DNA of 39,483 bases from Synergistaceae bacterium UBA1358 (GTDB taxonomy: Bacteria; Synergistota; Synergistia; Synergistales; Synergistaceae). The stretch spans positions 1 through 39,483 of the forward strand of contig DBRW01000051.1 of NCBI GenBank assembly GCA_002306075.1, given 5' to 3'. Below the pieces are notes generated by a model. The model searched no databases, was not told the origin of the DNA, and saw only the letters and a list, made by a program, of their open reading frames with translations. Within the stretch, counting starts at the first letter, position 1. Each line of letters starts with the position of its first letter. A program made the translations under genes and the position numbers. Positions 1 to 8,462 of this stretch are shown here, one piece after another.

Positions 1-177
1 TGCCGGACGCTGAAGGATTTTGACGGGAACGAGAGGATGGTCCTCCCTGAGGAGTTCTTTATGGAAGCCACCCTGCGTGTGGCATTCAAATCACAGCACG
101 GGAGCGGGTGCGGCTGTGCCGACTGTTCTTCCTGCGCCAGCGGATGCGGCGATGAAGAACAAGGGATCCGCCACTGA
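1..177 (+). CDS. 3' end of an unknown gene with Cys-rich tail (partial)
   Basis: Frame 1 is open from the first base of the window to a TGA at 175-177, giving the last 58 residues of a protein whose start lies outside. It contains a short acidic/hydrophobic stretch (DGNERMVLPEEFF) and ends in a cysteine cluster with the pattern CGCADCSSCASGCG, followed by a charged tail. Such tails often bind metal or Fe-S, but I do not recognise the family. The following adenosyltransferase starts only 24 bases downstream with its own GGGAG site, so the two are probably cotranscribed. An ATG-initiated reading in another frame over 20-202 exists; I consider it a shadow because the Cys periodicity and the clean stop before the next ribosome binding site favour frame 1. 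Confidence 0.6.
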   Translation, partial: CRTLKDFDGNERMVLPEEFFMEATLRVAFKSQHGSGCGCADCSSCASGCGDEEQGIRH

Positions 178-201
178 GGCGGAATCTGCAGGGAGAACGT
201 G

Positions 202-714
202 ATGGCCGACATAAAGATAACGACAAAGGGCGGAGATAAGGGAACGACTTCACTTGGCGACGGCACAAGGATAGCAAAGGACGACGCCAGGGTGGAACTG
301 TACGGGACGCTGGACGAGTGCCAGGCGGCTCTCGGGCTTGCCCGTGCAGCGTGTAAGTCCCCGAAGACCGCCGAGGATATATTCTTCCTCGAAGATTATC
401 TTTTCAGCGCGATGGCATATTTCGCGGAATGTGATTTTCCGGAGCCGGATCCGATGATACTGGAAAACATGTCCTCCAGGGTCGCGGCATCGATAAAAGA
501 AGCCCAGATCTTCGTAAGGCCCGGAGATTCCATGTGCGGCGCGGCGCTGCACCTTGCAAGGACGATAGCGAGAAGGGCTGAGAGAGCTGCAACGCCCCTT
601 CTCAGGGAAAATAAGATCACGGAGAAAAGTTACGCCTTCCTGAACAGGCTTTCGGACGTCATCTATATGATATCCATCAAGGTCGACGAGGAAGAGCGGG
701 AGATGAAAAACTGA
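202..714 (+). CDS. Cobalamin adenosyltransferase, PduO type
   Basis: 170-residue ATP:cob(I)alamin adenosyltransferase, which transfers the adenosyl group of ATP to reduced cobalamin to make coenzyme B12 in the cytoplasm. The N-terminal ATP-binding signature (TTKGGDKGTTSLGDGTRI, about residues 7-24) and the later RRAERA motif are characteristic of the PduO/MMAB family; length is slightly below the usual 180-190. The ATG at 202 has GGGAG six bases upstream; a GTG at 199 is also in frame but poorly spaced. It is the last gene of its unit, followed by a strong hairpin terminator. Its partners for adenosylcobalamin (mutases, eliminases) are not in the window. The family is clear; whether it works in de novo synthesis or salvage cannot be told. 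Confidence 0.93.
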   Translation: MADIKITTKGGDKGTTSLGDGTRIAKDDARVELYGTLDECQAALGLARAACKSPKTAEDIFFLEDYLFSAMAYFAECDFPEPDPMILENMSSRVAASIKEAQIFVRPGDSMCGAALHLARTIARRAERAATPLLRENKITEKSYAFLNRLSDVIYMISIKVDEEEREMKN

Positions 715-741
715 ACGCAAAGTACGTGCAATAAATGATCG

Positions 742-764
742 GGCGGCCTAAGGCCGCCTTTTTT
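742..764 (+). terminator. Rho-independent terminator after the adenosyltransferase
   Basis: Perfect 7-bp stem GGCGGCC/GGCCGCC with a TAA loop, directly followed by six T. It ends the plus-strand unit 28 bases after its stop codon. The minus strand lacks a T tract here, so it is not an obvious terminator for rarA. Confidence 0.9.
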
Positions 765-780
765 GTTTCTGTGACTTTTT

Positions 781-2100
781 CTACTTTTCCTGTTCCTCCG
801 CGGGATCGTCCGCAAACCTCTTCCAGTAGAGCTTGAGCCTCTCCCTGATACGAGCCTCTGCCCCGATCTTTCCGGGATAGTAGAAACGCCTCTGTTCTGG
901 CAGGTATGCCTGGGGGACCCAGTGGCCGGGCGAGTCATGGGGGTATATGTATCCATCGCCGTCATTCCTCAGGTGATACGGGACTTCCATGAGGTCTCCC
1001 TCTTCGACCGCTTTCATCGCTGCCCTTATCCCAAGATAAGAGCTGTTGCTCTTTGGCGCAGAGGCAAGATAGACGACCGCTTCGCCCAGTATTATGTCGG
1101 CTTCGGGAAGGCCTACCCTGTCTACCGCGGCTGCGGTGTTCTGAGCCACGACAAGCGCCATCGGGTCTGCCAGGCCTACGTCTTCTGACGCGAATATGCA
1201 AAGCCTCCTGCAGATGAATCTGAGGTCGTCCCCAGCGGCAAGCATTCTCGCAAGCCAGTAGAGAGCGGCGTCCGGATCGGATCCCCTGAGGCTCTTGATC
1301 AGTGCGGATATTACCGCATAGTGGTCGTCCGAGACCCTGTCGTAGCGTTGTGTGGCCATCCCGGTGCTTTCGGCGATCACCTTCAGGGTGATCTCGCTCC
1401 CGCCGCTGAGAGCGACAGATGAGGCTGCGGCCTCAAGCCTTGTCAGCGCCTGTCTCGCATCCCCTCCGGAAAGTGCGGCAAGCTTGTTTATGACGGACTT
1501 GTCAGCGGTCACTCCGAGCATCCCGAGACCCTTCACCTTATCTGAGAGCGCTCTTTCGAGCAGCAAAACGATATCCTGCTCTCCAAGGGGTTTGAGCGTA
1601 TAGACGACCATACGCGAGAGGAGCGTCTTGTTTATTTCAAACCATGGGTTTTCTGTCGTGGTACCGACCAGTATTATATCTCCGGTCTCGACCGACGGGA
1701 GAAGCACGTTCTGCTGTTTTGTGTTGAAGTGGTAGATCTCGTCCACGAACGCTATCGCCGACCTGCCTGTTATCCTTTTGGAGGCCTTCGCGTTGTCGAC
1801 CAGGGTACGAAGCGTCTCGACCTTTGCGCTTACCGCGTTTATCTCAAGAAGCTCCCTTCCCGTAGTCCTGGACATTATACGGACGAGGGTGGTCTTTCCC
1901 ACACCTGGGGGGCCGTAGAGGATGCAGCTTGGGACTTTGCCGCCCTCGAGCATAACTCGCAGGGGTTTTCCGGGGCCCAGGATATGGGCCTGACCGACAT
2001 AGTTATCCAATGTCTCCGGCCGCATGCGTTCGGCAAGGGGGATCTCATAAAGTACCGCCCTTCCGTCATTTTCCCGGCTGAAAATACTGCCCTCTTCCAT
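781..2100 (-). CDS. rarA: Replication-associated recombination protein A (MgsA/RarA AAA+ ATPase)
   Basis: 439-residue AAA+ ATPase of the clamp-loader-related RarA/MgsA/WRNIP1 family, which acts at stalled replication forks. Residues 62-71 carry the Walker A motif GPPGVGKTTL and residues about 116-121 the Walker B region ending in DE; the stretch GTTTENPWFEIN is the usual sensor-1 neighbourhood. The C-terminal half (RGSDPDAALYWLARML, ASEDVGLADP) matches the tetramerisation domain of the family, and length is normal. One oddity is DEIYHFN where most relatives have DEIHRFN. The ATG lies one base after the stop of the upstream HAD gene on the same strand, so the two are translationally coupled. 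Confidence 0.95.
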   Translation of the reverse strand: MEEGSIFSRENDGRAVLYEIPLAERMRPETLDNYVGQAHILGPGKPLRVMLEGGKVPSCILYGPPGVGKTTLVRIMSRTTGRELLEINAVSAKVETLRTLVDNAKASKRITGRSAIAFVDEIYHFNTKQQNVLLPSVETGDIILVGTTTENPWFEINKTLLSRMVVYTLKPLGEQDIVLLLERALSDKVKGLGMLGVTADKSVINKLAALSGGDARQALTRLEAAASSVALSGGSEITLKVIAESTGMATQRYDRVSDDHYAVISALIKSLRGSDPDAALYWLARMLAAGDDLRFICRRLCIFASEDVGLADPMALVVAQNTAAAVDRVGLPEADIILGEAVVYLASAPKSNSSYLGIRAAMKAVEEGDLMEVPYHLRNDGDGYIYPHDSPGHWVPQAYLPEQRRFYYPGKIGAEARIRERLKLYWKRFADDPAEEQEK

Positions 2101-2101
2101 C

Positions 2102-3082
2102 TTAGAAGATCTTTCTTTCGATGAACCTCGTCAGGTCGAGAGAGTTTTTCGGCGCCTTTATCCCCTCTCCGCCTGTGGTCACTTTGACCATGGGATAACG
2201 TGACGCAAGATATTTTTGGGCAACGAATGATATCTTATGTCCCATAAAGCATGGCTCAAAAGACTGGCTGGCCTTCCATTCGACAGGACCGAGGACAAAA
2301 TCGTTGGGGATCGTTATGGTCCCTACGCCCAGGGCGGCTGCCCTGACGAGCCAGCAGTCCAGAGTTGGTGATGTCGTGTCGGGAAGCTCGAGCGTGATCG
2401 CGTAGGCGGCATTAAGCCACTTGTCTCCGCGCTTTGAGTGTATCTCCCTGTATTCCCACGGCGTCATCGGCTTGGGGTCGTCAAGATCCGCCACGAGATC
2501 CGTCATTTTGGGGTAAACGGCATCCGCCCATTCATCCCACTCAGGTTCGCTCCTCTGCACAAGGACAGCCCTCATGCCGGCCCTTCTGGCTCCCTGCAGG
2601 TCGTAAATAAAATCTCCGATCAGGACACAGTCGGAAGGCTCCAGACCCATAGAAGCCGCGGCCTCAATAAGTGCGCGGGGGTGGGGCTTTACTTCTTTCT
2701 GTTCATCCCTGCTCCACGTATGTTCCGGAAGTTCAAGGCCGATGGTCCTGGCTGCGAGTTCTATCGACTCACGGCAGTTCCTCGACACTATCGTATAGGG
2801 GATGCCTTCTGATCTAAGTCGGTCTATCAGTTCGAATGCCCCGGGTATCGGCTCGGCCCTGCGGGCACCCTCGATCTCAAGGTCGCACAGATCTTTCATG
2901 AAGGAGATTTGATCTTCGGGTGAAAGAGTGCAGGCCTCTTCAAGCAGCATAGCTTTTCTTCCCCCGTAATACCGCTCCCGCAGTCCGGAGAAATCAAGCT
3001 TGGTATCTGCAATGACACCGTCCCAGTCTATGATGAAACCTTTTGATGCCGATGGGTGCCAGAATGGCGGTTTGATGTTCAT
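2102..3082 (-). CDS. HAD-family hydrolase with extra C-terminal domain
   Basis: 326-residue protein. Residues about 14-205 are a haloacid dehalogenase phosphatase domain: motif I DWDGV (Asp19, Asp21), motif II around VSRN, motif III lysine in EVKPHP and motif IV GDFIYD. This is like phosphoglycolate-phosphatase relatives with an alpha-helical cap. Residues about 210-326 form an additional domain I cannot assign; it includes a run about conserved-looking glycine/threonine (VKVTTGGEGIKAP) near the end. Substrate unknown. It is upstream of rarA with a one-base gap, hence probably one transcript. Its 5' side faces a 371-base divergent gap leading to the glycogen genes. Confidence 0.8.
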   Translation of the reverse strand: MNIKPPFWHPSASKGFIIDWDGVIADTKLDFSGLRERYYGGRKAMLLEEACTLSPEDQISFMKDLCDLEIEGARRAEPIPGAFELIDRLRSEGIPYTIVSRNCRESIELAARTIGLELPEHTWSRDEQKEVKPHPRALIEAAASMGLEPSDCVLIGDFIYDLQGARRAGMRAVLVQRSEPEWDEWADAVYPKMTDLVADLDDPKPMTPWEYREIHSKRGDKWLNAAYAITLELPDTTSPTLDCWLVRAAALGVGTITIPNDFVLGPVEWKASQSFEPCFMGHKISFVAQKYLASRYPMVKVTTGGEGIKAPKNSLDLTRFIERKIF

Positions 3083-3453
3083 AAATTTGCTCCTTCACTT
3101 GATTTGACAGAGGCCAAAAATACCCCGCAAGAGCCGTGTACGGAAGGTCTTGACCCGCTCCTTAACAGGATTAGAACCCTACCCGCAAAGCTTGGTCGAC
3201 CGACGAGGTCTCCGCCGCTGACGGGGAAAAAGTTCAGCCGGGATTTATTGTTGGCTCAAGACACAACCCGTATTCCACGCACTCCGCAGGGTCATTTTGA
3301 TTCCTGTTCAATTATATCGTTAAGACCAAAAAAAACAAGCGCAACAGTACTTGCGTGCCCTTCCGAACAGTCCGGGACCGTGGCATTTGCCGCTTATCAT
3401 AGTATAATCATATTGCCGGACCGACCGGCGGAATCTGCGGAGGTGATCGCCAG
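3083..3453. other. Divergent intergenic region between HAD gene and glycogen operon
   Basis: 371 bases with no convincing gene. A plus-strand open frame crosses it but has no ribosome binding site, odd composition and runs into the glycogen gene in another frame. I looked for tRNA-like folding around 3150-3190 because of a T-arm-like string, and the stem does not form. The right end carries a promoter-like pair and a perfect Shine-Dalgarno for the downstream gene. Confidence 0.6.
3380..3408 (+). promoter_or_regulatory. Candidate sigma70-type promoter of the glycogen operon
   Basis: GTGGCA (3380-3385, four of six matches to TTGACA), 17-base spacer, perfect TATAAT (3403-3408). It lies about 45 bases ahead of the first glycogen gene. 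Based on sequence only. Confidence 0.45.
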
Positions 3454-3456
3454 TTG
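3439..3456 (+). promoter_or_regulatory. Ribosome binding site that fixes a TTG start
   Basis: GGAGGTGAT at 3439-3447 is a perfect anti-16S match, six bases before TTG at 3454. No ATG in frame is placed as well, and the protein begins immediately with its conserved GH57 motif, so TTG is the start. Confidence 0.85.
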
Positions 3457-6400
3457 TTTAATATTGCGGTACATGGACACTTCTACCAGCCGCCGCGAGA
3501 GGATCCATGGTCAAACACGGTTTTGAAGGACCCCACAGCATTCCCCGCTCATGACTGGAACCAGAGGATAACCAACGAATGCTACAGACCTAACTGCGCG
3601 GCAAAGGTACTTGGACCTGACGGTCGTATAGCATCTGTCGTAAACAACTATTCACATATGAGTTTCAACTTCGGGCCGACCCTGCACAGATGGATCGAAA
3701 AGGAAGATCCGGCCCTCGACCAGACAATAAGGGAGTCGGGCACGAAGGCTGTCGCACAGTGCTACAGCCACATGATAATGCCGCTCGCATCGGCAGAGGA
3801 CAAGAAGACCCAGACGATATGGGGCATCAGGGATTTTGAATACCGTTTCAAAAGAAGCCCCAAAGGCATGTGGCTTCCGGAGACGGCGGTCAACACGGAC
3901 GTACTCGAGGTCCTCAGCGAAAACGGCATAACCTTTACCATCCTTGCCCCGAGCCAGTGCGAAGCTGTGATCGTAGGCGGAACAAGAATGGAGACACCGG
4001 ACGGCAAAGGGCTCGATGTCACCATGCCGTACCTTTGCAGGCTTCCCTCCGGAAGGACCATAACGATAGTCTTTTACCACGAAGGACTGACCCATGACAT
4101 CGCTTTCGGAAAACTTCTGGAGAACGGAGACAGGTTCAGGGACGCACTGGTCGGAGCAGTAAAGACCCGCTCGGAAGACAGGCTCCTTGTCGTTGCCACG
4201 GACGGCGAGACCTACGGGCACCACCACAAGTTCGGTGAGATGGCCCTCGCCCGTCTCTTTGAAAGGCTCGATGCGGATCTCGATGTGCGGCTGCCCGACA
4301 TCGGCACATTTCTTGAGGAACATCCCGCAAAATTTGAGTGCATCATCAAAGAAAATAGTTCATGGTCCTGCGTGCACGGCATTGAACGCTGGCGCAGTGA
4401 CTGCGGCTGCAGCACAGGCGGAAGATCCGGCTGGAACCAGGCATGGAGGAAACCTCTGAGAGAGGCGTTCGACAGGCTCGCAGTGAGGGTCGACGGGATA
4501 TTTTCCGAAACCGTTTCGCCCTATTGCGATCCGTGGGAACTGAGGAACCTTTCGATAGAATACTTCCGCTCAGCAAACCGCAACAACAAGGAGGAGTACG
4601 AAAAAGGGCTCGAATTCCTTTCAAAACACCTGGGAAACATCGGTGAAAAGGAAGGGGCTTCTATCCTCTCCGCACTTGAGGCTGAACGTATGCGGATGTT
4701 CATGTACACCTCATGCGGATGGTTCTTCAACGATATCTCAGGCGTGGAGACAAAACAGGTGGTCTCCTTCGCCGTAAGGGCCGCCGAACTCGCCGGCAGT
4801 CTGTCCGGCCGGGACATCATCTCAGACCTGCTGATAAACCTGGAAAAGGCGAAGGGCAACACGAAGGGATACCCCAACGCAAAAGTCATGGCCGAACGTG
4901 AAATAATGTATAAGACGCGCTGCAGCGGAAACGGCAGCAACGGAAAGCATGCCAACGGAGGGACCTCCCTGGTCTCCGACCTTGAAAGCACCGGATTTGG
5001 AGGAGAAAAAATGACAGACATGAATTACGGCGGCAACCTTGCCCAGTCGATCCTGTCTACGCTGGAAAGGGATCCCGCATTCAGGAACGTAGCCTATTTT
5101 TCAATGGAGATAGGCCTTACCCCGGAGATCCCGACCTATTCCGGAGGGCTGGGGATACTGGCCGGCGACATACTCAAGAGCGCGGCCGACCTTGGCGTTC
5201 CGATGGTGGGGATCACCCTCCTCTATAAAAAGGGATATTTTGCGCAGAAGATAAACGAAGAGGGAAGACAGATCGAGAGGCCCGTGGACTGGGACCCCTC
5301 AAAACTGCTGACTTTCCTGCCCAACCGCGTGAGCATCACGATGAACCACAGGGAGGTAAAGGTAGGGGTATGGACCTATACCATAATCGGGAATTCCGGG
5401 CACCCCGTCCCGATACTCTTTCTCGATACGGACCTCCCCGAGAACGCCCCCGAGGACAGGGCGCTGACGGACGAACTGTACGGAGGCGACAACAGATACC
5501 GCCTGTGCCAGGAACTTATACTGGGCATAGGCGGACTCAGGATACTCCGCGACCTTGGTTACAGGAACGTGAAGACCTTCCATCTGAACGAGGGACATGC
5601 GGGCTTCATAACGCTTGAACTCCTGAGGGAACAGGGTTACTCCGATCTTCAGAAGATCCGCAACCAGGTCGTCTTCACTACCCACACCCCTGTGGAAGCG
5701 GGCCATGACTTCTTCTCGTACGACCTCATCAACGAAGTCATAGACAGCACGTTCATAGAAAAACTGAAGAACACCGTCGGAGGCTGCGGACTCTCGATGA
5801 CTGATCTGGCGCTGAAGTTCAGCAGGTACGTCAACGGGGTCTCAAAGAAACACGCAGAGGTCAGCAGGGCGATGTTCAGCAACGATTCCATCGACTGGGT
5901 GACCAACGGAGTGCACTCGACCACATGGACATGCGAATCGTTCGCGGCCCTCTATGACAAGTACATCCCGGGATGGCGGTCGAATACCAGCAGGCTGATG
6001 CAGGCCGTACAGATCCCCAATGATGAGATCTGGGAAGCGCACATGACCGCAAAGCTGAAGCTTCTGGACATGGTATTTGAGAAGACCGGAAAAAAGCTGG
6101 ATCCCGATATCCTTACCATAGGCTTCGCAAGAAGGGCAGCTACATATAAGAGGGCCGACCTCGTATTCACCGACATAAAGAGGCTGCTCGAGATAGGCGC
6201 AGGTAGGATCCAGTTCATATTCTCAGGCAAGGCTCACCCCCACGACGAACCGGGCAAGGACATCCTTCAGAAGATACACAAGATATCGAAGGAACTGGGC
6301 AAGGAGATGCCTGTCGTGTTCATAGAGAATTACAACATAGAACCGGCGAAGCTGATCACCTCCGGGGTGGACCTGTGGCTCAACACTCCGGTGAGGCCCA

Positions 6401-6747
6401 GAGAGGCATCGGGCACGAGCGGCATGAAATGCGTCCACAACGGGATAATGAACTTCTCAGTCCTTGACGGCTGGTGGATCGAAGGATGCCTCGAAGGGCA
6501 CACGGGCTGGGCGATAGGACCGGAACCGAGACCGGATGACATGAAAGGATACGATGAGTCTTTGGACGCGGAAGATCTGTACAGGAAACTGCAGATCAAG
6601 ATACTGCCGCTCTATTACAACAACAGACCAAGGTGGATAAGGATGATGAAGCTCGCAATTTCGATCAACGCAAGCTACTTCAACACGCACAGGGTCGTCA
6701 GGGAGTATTGCGAGAAAGCTTACGGAACAGTTTTCAGAGGTCTTTAG
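3454..6747 (+). CDS. GH57 (DUF3536-type) glycosidase fused to alpha-glucan phosphorylase
   Basis: 1097-residue two-domain protein. Residues 1-about 500 are a glycoside hydrolase 57 domain of the kind with a DUF3536 tail: HGHFYQPP (7-14), GMWLPE with candidate nucleophile Glu143, and TDGETYGHHH with candidate acid/base Asp250. Residues about 520-1097 are a Thermotoga-type alpha-glucan (maltodextrin/glycogen) phosphorylase of family GT35: YFSMEIGLTPEIPTYSGGLG near its start and the pyridoxal phosphate lysine Lys992 in EASGTSGMK. It would release glucose-1-phosphate from glycogen, with the GH57 domain trimming or rearranging chains; that second role is inference. The linker (about 487-518) is rich in Gly, Asn and Ser. 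An internal Met520 has its own strong ribosome binding site, so a 578-residue phosphorylase may also be made alone. glgA follows after two bases. Confidence 0.9.
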   Translation: MFNIAVHGHFYQPPREDPWSNTVLKDPTAFPAHDWNQRITNECYRPNCAAKVLGPDGRIASVVNNYSHMSFNFGPTLHRWIEKEDPALDQTIRESGTKAVAQCYSHMIMPLASAEDKKTQTIWGIRDFEYRFKRSPKGMWLPETAVNTDVLEVLSENGITFTILAPSQCEAVIVGGTRMETPDGKGLDVTMPYLCRLPSGRTITIVFYHEGLTHDIAFGKLLENGDRFRDALVGAVKTRSEDRLLVVATDGETYGHHHKFGEMALARLFERLDADLDVRLPDIGTFLEEHPAKFECIIKENSSWSCVHGIERWRSDCGCSTGGRSGWNQAWRKPLREAFDRLAVRVDGIFSETVSPYCDPWELRNLSIEYFRSANRNNKEEYEKGLEFLSKHLGNIGEKEGASILSALEAERMRMFMYTSCGWFFNDISGVETKQVVSFAVRAAELAGSLSGRDIISDLLINLEKAKGNTKGYPNAKVMAEREIMYKTRCSGNGSNGKHANGGTSLVSDLESTGFGGEKMTDMNYGGNLAQSILSTLERDPAFRNVAYFSMEIGLTPEIPTYSGGLGILAGDILKSAADLGVPMVGITLLYKKGYFAQKINEEGRQIERPVDWDPSKLLTFLPNRVSITMNHREVKVGVWTYTIIGNSGHPVPILFLDTDLPENAPEDRALTDELYGGDNRYRLCQELILGIGGLRILRDLGYRNVKTFHLNEGHAGFITLELLREQGYSDLQKIRNQVVFTTHTPVEAGHDFFSYDLINEVIDSTFIEKLKNTVGGCGLSMTDLALKFSRYVNGVSKKHAEVSRAMFSNDSIDWVTNGVHSTTWTCESFAALYDKYIPGWRSNTSRLMQAVQIPNDEIWEAHMTAKLKLLDMVFEKTGKKLDPDILTIGFARRAATYKRADLVFTDIKRLLEIGAGRIQFIFSGKAHPHDEPGKDILQKIHKISKELGKEMPVVFIENYNIEPAKLITSGVDLWLNTPVRPREASGTSGMKCVHNGIMNFSVLDGWWIEGCLEGHTGWAIGPEPRPDDMKGYDESLDAEDLYRKLQIKILPLYYNNRPRWIRMMKLAISINASYFNTHRVVREYCEKAYGTVFRGL
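4997..5013 (+). promoter_or_regulatory. Internal ribosome binding site and ATG at the fusion junction
   Basis: GGAGGAG (4999-5005) lies five bases before ATG at 5011-5013, in frame with the fusion ORF and exactly at the start of the phosphorylase domain. It would start a free-standing phosphorylase. It may be a relic of two formerly separate genes or a working second start. Confidence 0.55.
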
Positions 6748-6749
6748 AT

Positions 6750-8231
6750 ATGATCGCTTATAAAAATTTTACGCTCAAGGTACTTCATATAGCTCCAGAG
6801 TGCTCCCCGCTTGCGAAAAAAGGCGGGCTCGGCGATGTAGTGGGGACCCTTCCAAAGGCACTGAAAAAGCAGAACATAGACGCCAAGGTGCTCTTGCCCG
6901 CATGGCCCGGAGTACTTGATAAGGCGGAGAAATCCGGCATGCTGAAAAGGGAGCCGATAGGTGAGATAAGCGTTGCGCTGAACTGGCGCGCATACACTGC
7001 ATCCGTCCTCGAAGCGGAGGTGAACGGCCTTCATATATATCTGATGGACCAGCCGGAACTTTTTTCCAACCCCTGCATATACCCCGAGAAGCTGGATGCC
7101 GTGACCGTACTGCCCTTTATCTTCCTCTCCTTTGCCCCGTTTGAGCTGCTGAGGCTTACCGGATGGAAGCCGCAGTTCCTCCACGCGCATGACTGGACCA
7201 CCGCCCTGATATCCGCAGCCCTGAAGTGGCACAGGTACTATTCTTACTTCAACGGCGACTATGATACGGTCTTCACGATCCACAACCTCGCATTCCAGGG
7301 GATCATATCTCCGTCCGTGCTCGAGGGCTGGGGATTCAGCCCGAGTTCGTTCTCAAACCTGGACACGGACAGCATGGAGTATTTCGGCCAGGTGAACATG
7401 ATGAAGGGCGCGATCACGACGACAGATGCCTTTACGACTGTAAGTCCCAACTACTCATGGGACATACAGACGCCGAACGGCGGCCTGGGACTTGACGGAG
7501 TGATATCCGCCCACAAAAACAAGCTTCGCGGGATAATCAACGGTATAGACTACGACATCTGGAACCCCGGGACTGACTCGTTCCTGCCCGCCAATTACAG
7601 CATAGGCGACATGGACGGCAAGAGCGAGTGCCGGAAGGCCCTGCTCAAGGAGTGCGGATGGGAGGACGACGGGAGGCCGATCCTGATCTTTGTCGGGAGA
7701 CTTACCGAACAGAAAGGGATAGACATAATGCTAGAGGCGGTGGGACCATTGCTGGCGAATAAGGCAAGGTTCGTGATTGTCGGCTCGGGAAACGACCTGT
7801 ACACCAGAAAGGTCGTTGAATTCGAAAAAGAGCATCCCGACTCGGTGCATGGGATCCTCGAGTTCAACGAAGCCAAGGCGCACCTCACATATGCCGGAGG
7901 TGACATACTCCTGATGCCCTCACTGTTCGAACCCTGCGGGCTTTCACAGATGATAGCCTTCGCCTACGGGACCATTCCTGTTGCAAGAGCGACGGGCGGA
8001 CTTGCTGATACCGTCATCGATGCAGACGGATCGCCGGACGGCACGGGATTCCTTTTCAAGGACTTTGCATCCGGAGAGCTTCATAAGGCGATCGAGAGGG
8101 CTCTGGCGGCAAAAGAAGACGGTAAAAGATGGGACGGCATAATCAGAAACGCAATGGGCGCCGATTTTTCATGGGACAATTCCGCAAAGGCCTACGCGGA
8201 GCTCTACAGGGACATCCTGACGTCGGACTGA
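6750..8231 (+). CDS. glgA: Glycogen synthase (ADP-glucose)
   Basis: 493-residue GT5 glycogen synthase, transferring glucose from ADP-glucose to the non-reducing end of alpha-1,4-glucan. Visible motifs are the N-terminal donor-binding KKGGLGDVVG (23-32; usually KTGGLADV), HAHDWTTAL, the FVGRLTEQKG start of the second Rossmann domain, and SLFEPCGLSQ with the catalytic Glu394. Length is normal for bacteria. ATG at 6750 follows AGAGG and begins two bases after the stop of the phosphorylase fusion, so expression is coupled; a longer upstream frame from 6633 overlaps the fusion and is not used. glgC lies 231 bases downstream behind an AT-rich gap, so it may have its own promoter. Confidence 0.96.
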   Translation: MIAYKNFTLKVLHIAPECSPLAKKGGLGDVVGTLPKALKKQNIDAKVLLPAWPGVLDKAEKSGMLKREPIGEISVALNWRAYTASVLEAEVNGLHIYLMDQPELFSNPCIYPEKLDAVTVLPFIFLSFAPFELLRLTGWKPQFLHAHDWTTALISAALKWHRYYSYFNGDYDTVFTIHNLAFQGIISPSVLEGWGFSPSSFSNLDTDSMEYFGQVNMMKGAITTTDAFTTVSPNYSWDIQTPNGGLGLDGVISAHKNKLRGIINGIDYDIWNPGTDSFLPANYSIGDMDGKSECRKALLKECGWEDDGRPILIFVGRLTEQKGIDIMLEAVGPLLANKARFVIVGSGNDLYTRKVVEFEKEHPDSVHGILEFNEAKAHLTYAGGDILLMPSLFEPCGLSQMIAFAYGTIPVARATGGLADTVIDADGSPDGTGFLFKDFASGELHKAIERALAAKEDGKRWDGIIRNAMGADFSWDNSAKAYAELYRDILTSD

Positions 8232-8340
8232 TCCGTTTACATTACATTCGAGACATAAACTTACAAAACCACAGGCGAATTAAAATATAAAAAAATGGTT
8301 TTGAATTATGCAAAAACTATAGATCAATAACTTTTTAGGC

Positions 8341-8346
8341 TATAAT
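8341..8346 (+). promoter_or_regulatory. Possible -10 element ahead of glgC
   Basis: A perfect TATAAT sits in the AT-rich 231-base gap between glgA and glgC, inside GCTATAATTGT. The same 11-base string is seen at 38394-38404 ahead of the RND gene. No good -35 is visible at either place, so this is tentative. Confidence 0.3.
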
Positions 8347-8462
8347 TGTTTGCAGTATTAGCGGTACGTCTCTGAGTCTTAACACTGCTCCACCTGAAAA
8401 TGGCTGACTATTGTCAAAAAAAGGAAAGACATCGTCATAAAGCATTTTAAGGAGGGATCAAG

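Noticed and set aside
3145..3200. tRNA-like T-arm string on the minus strand
   Set aside because: The T-stem does not pair beyond three bases and no acceptor or anticodon stem can be found.
3056..3526. 156-residue plus-strand ORF across the divergent gap
   Set aside because: No ribosome binding site, no recognisable motif, and it overlaps the start of the well-supported fusion gene in another frame.
6633..6749. Longer N-terminus for glycogen synthase
   Set aside because: It overlaps the phosphorylase gene and adds sequence foreign to the family; ATG 6750 begins right before the donor-binding motif.
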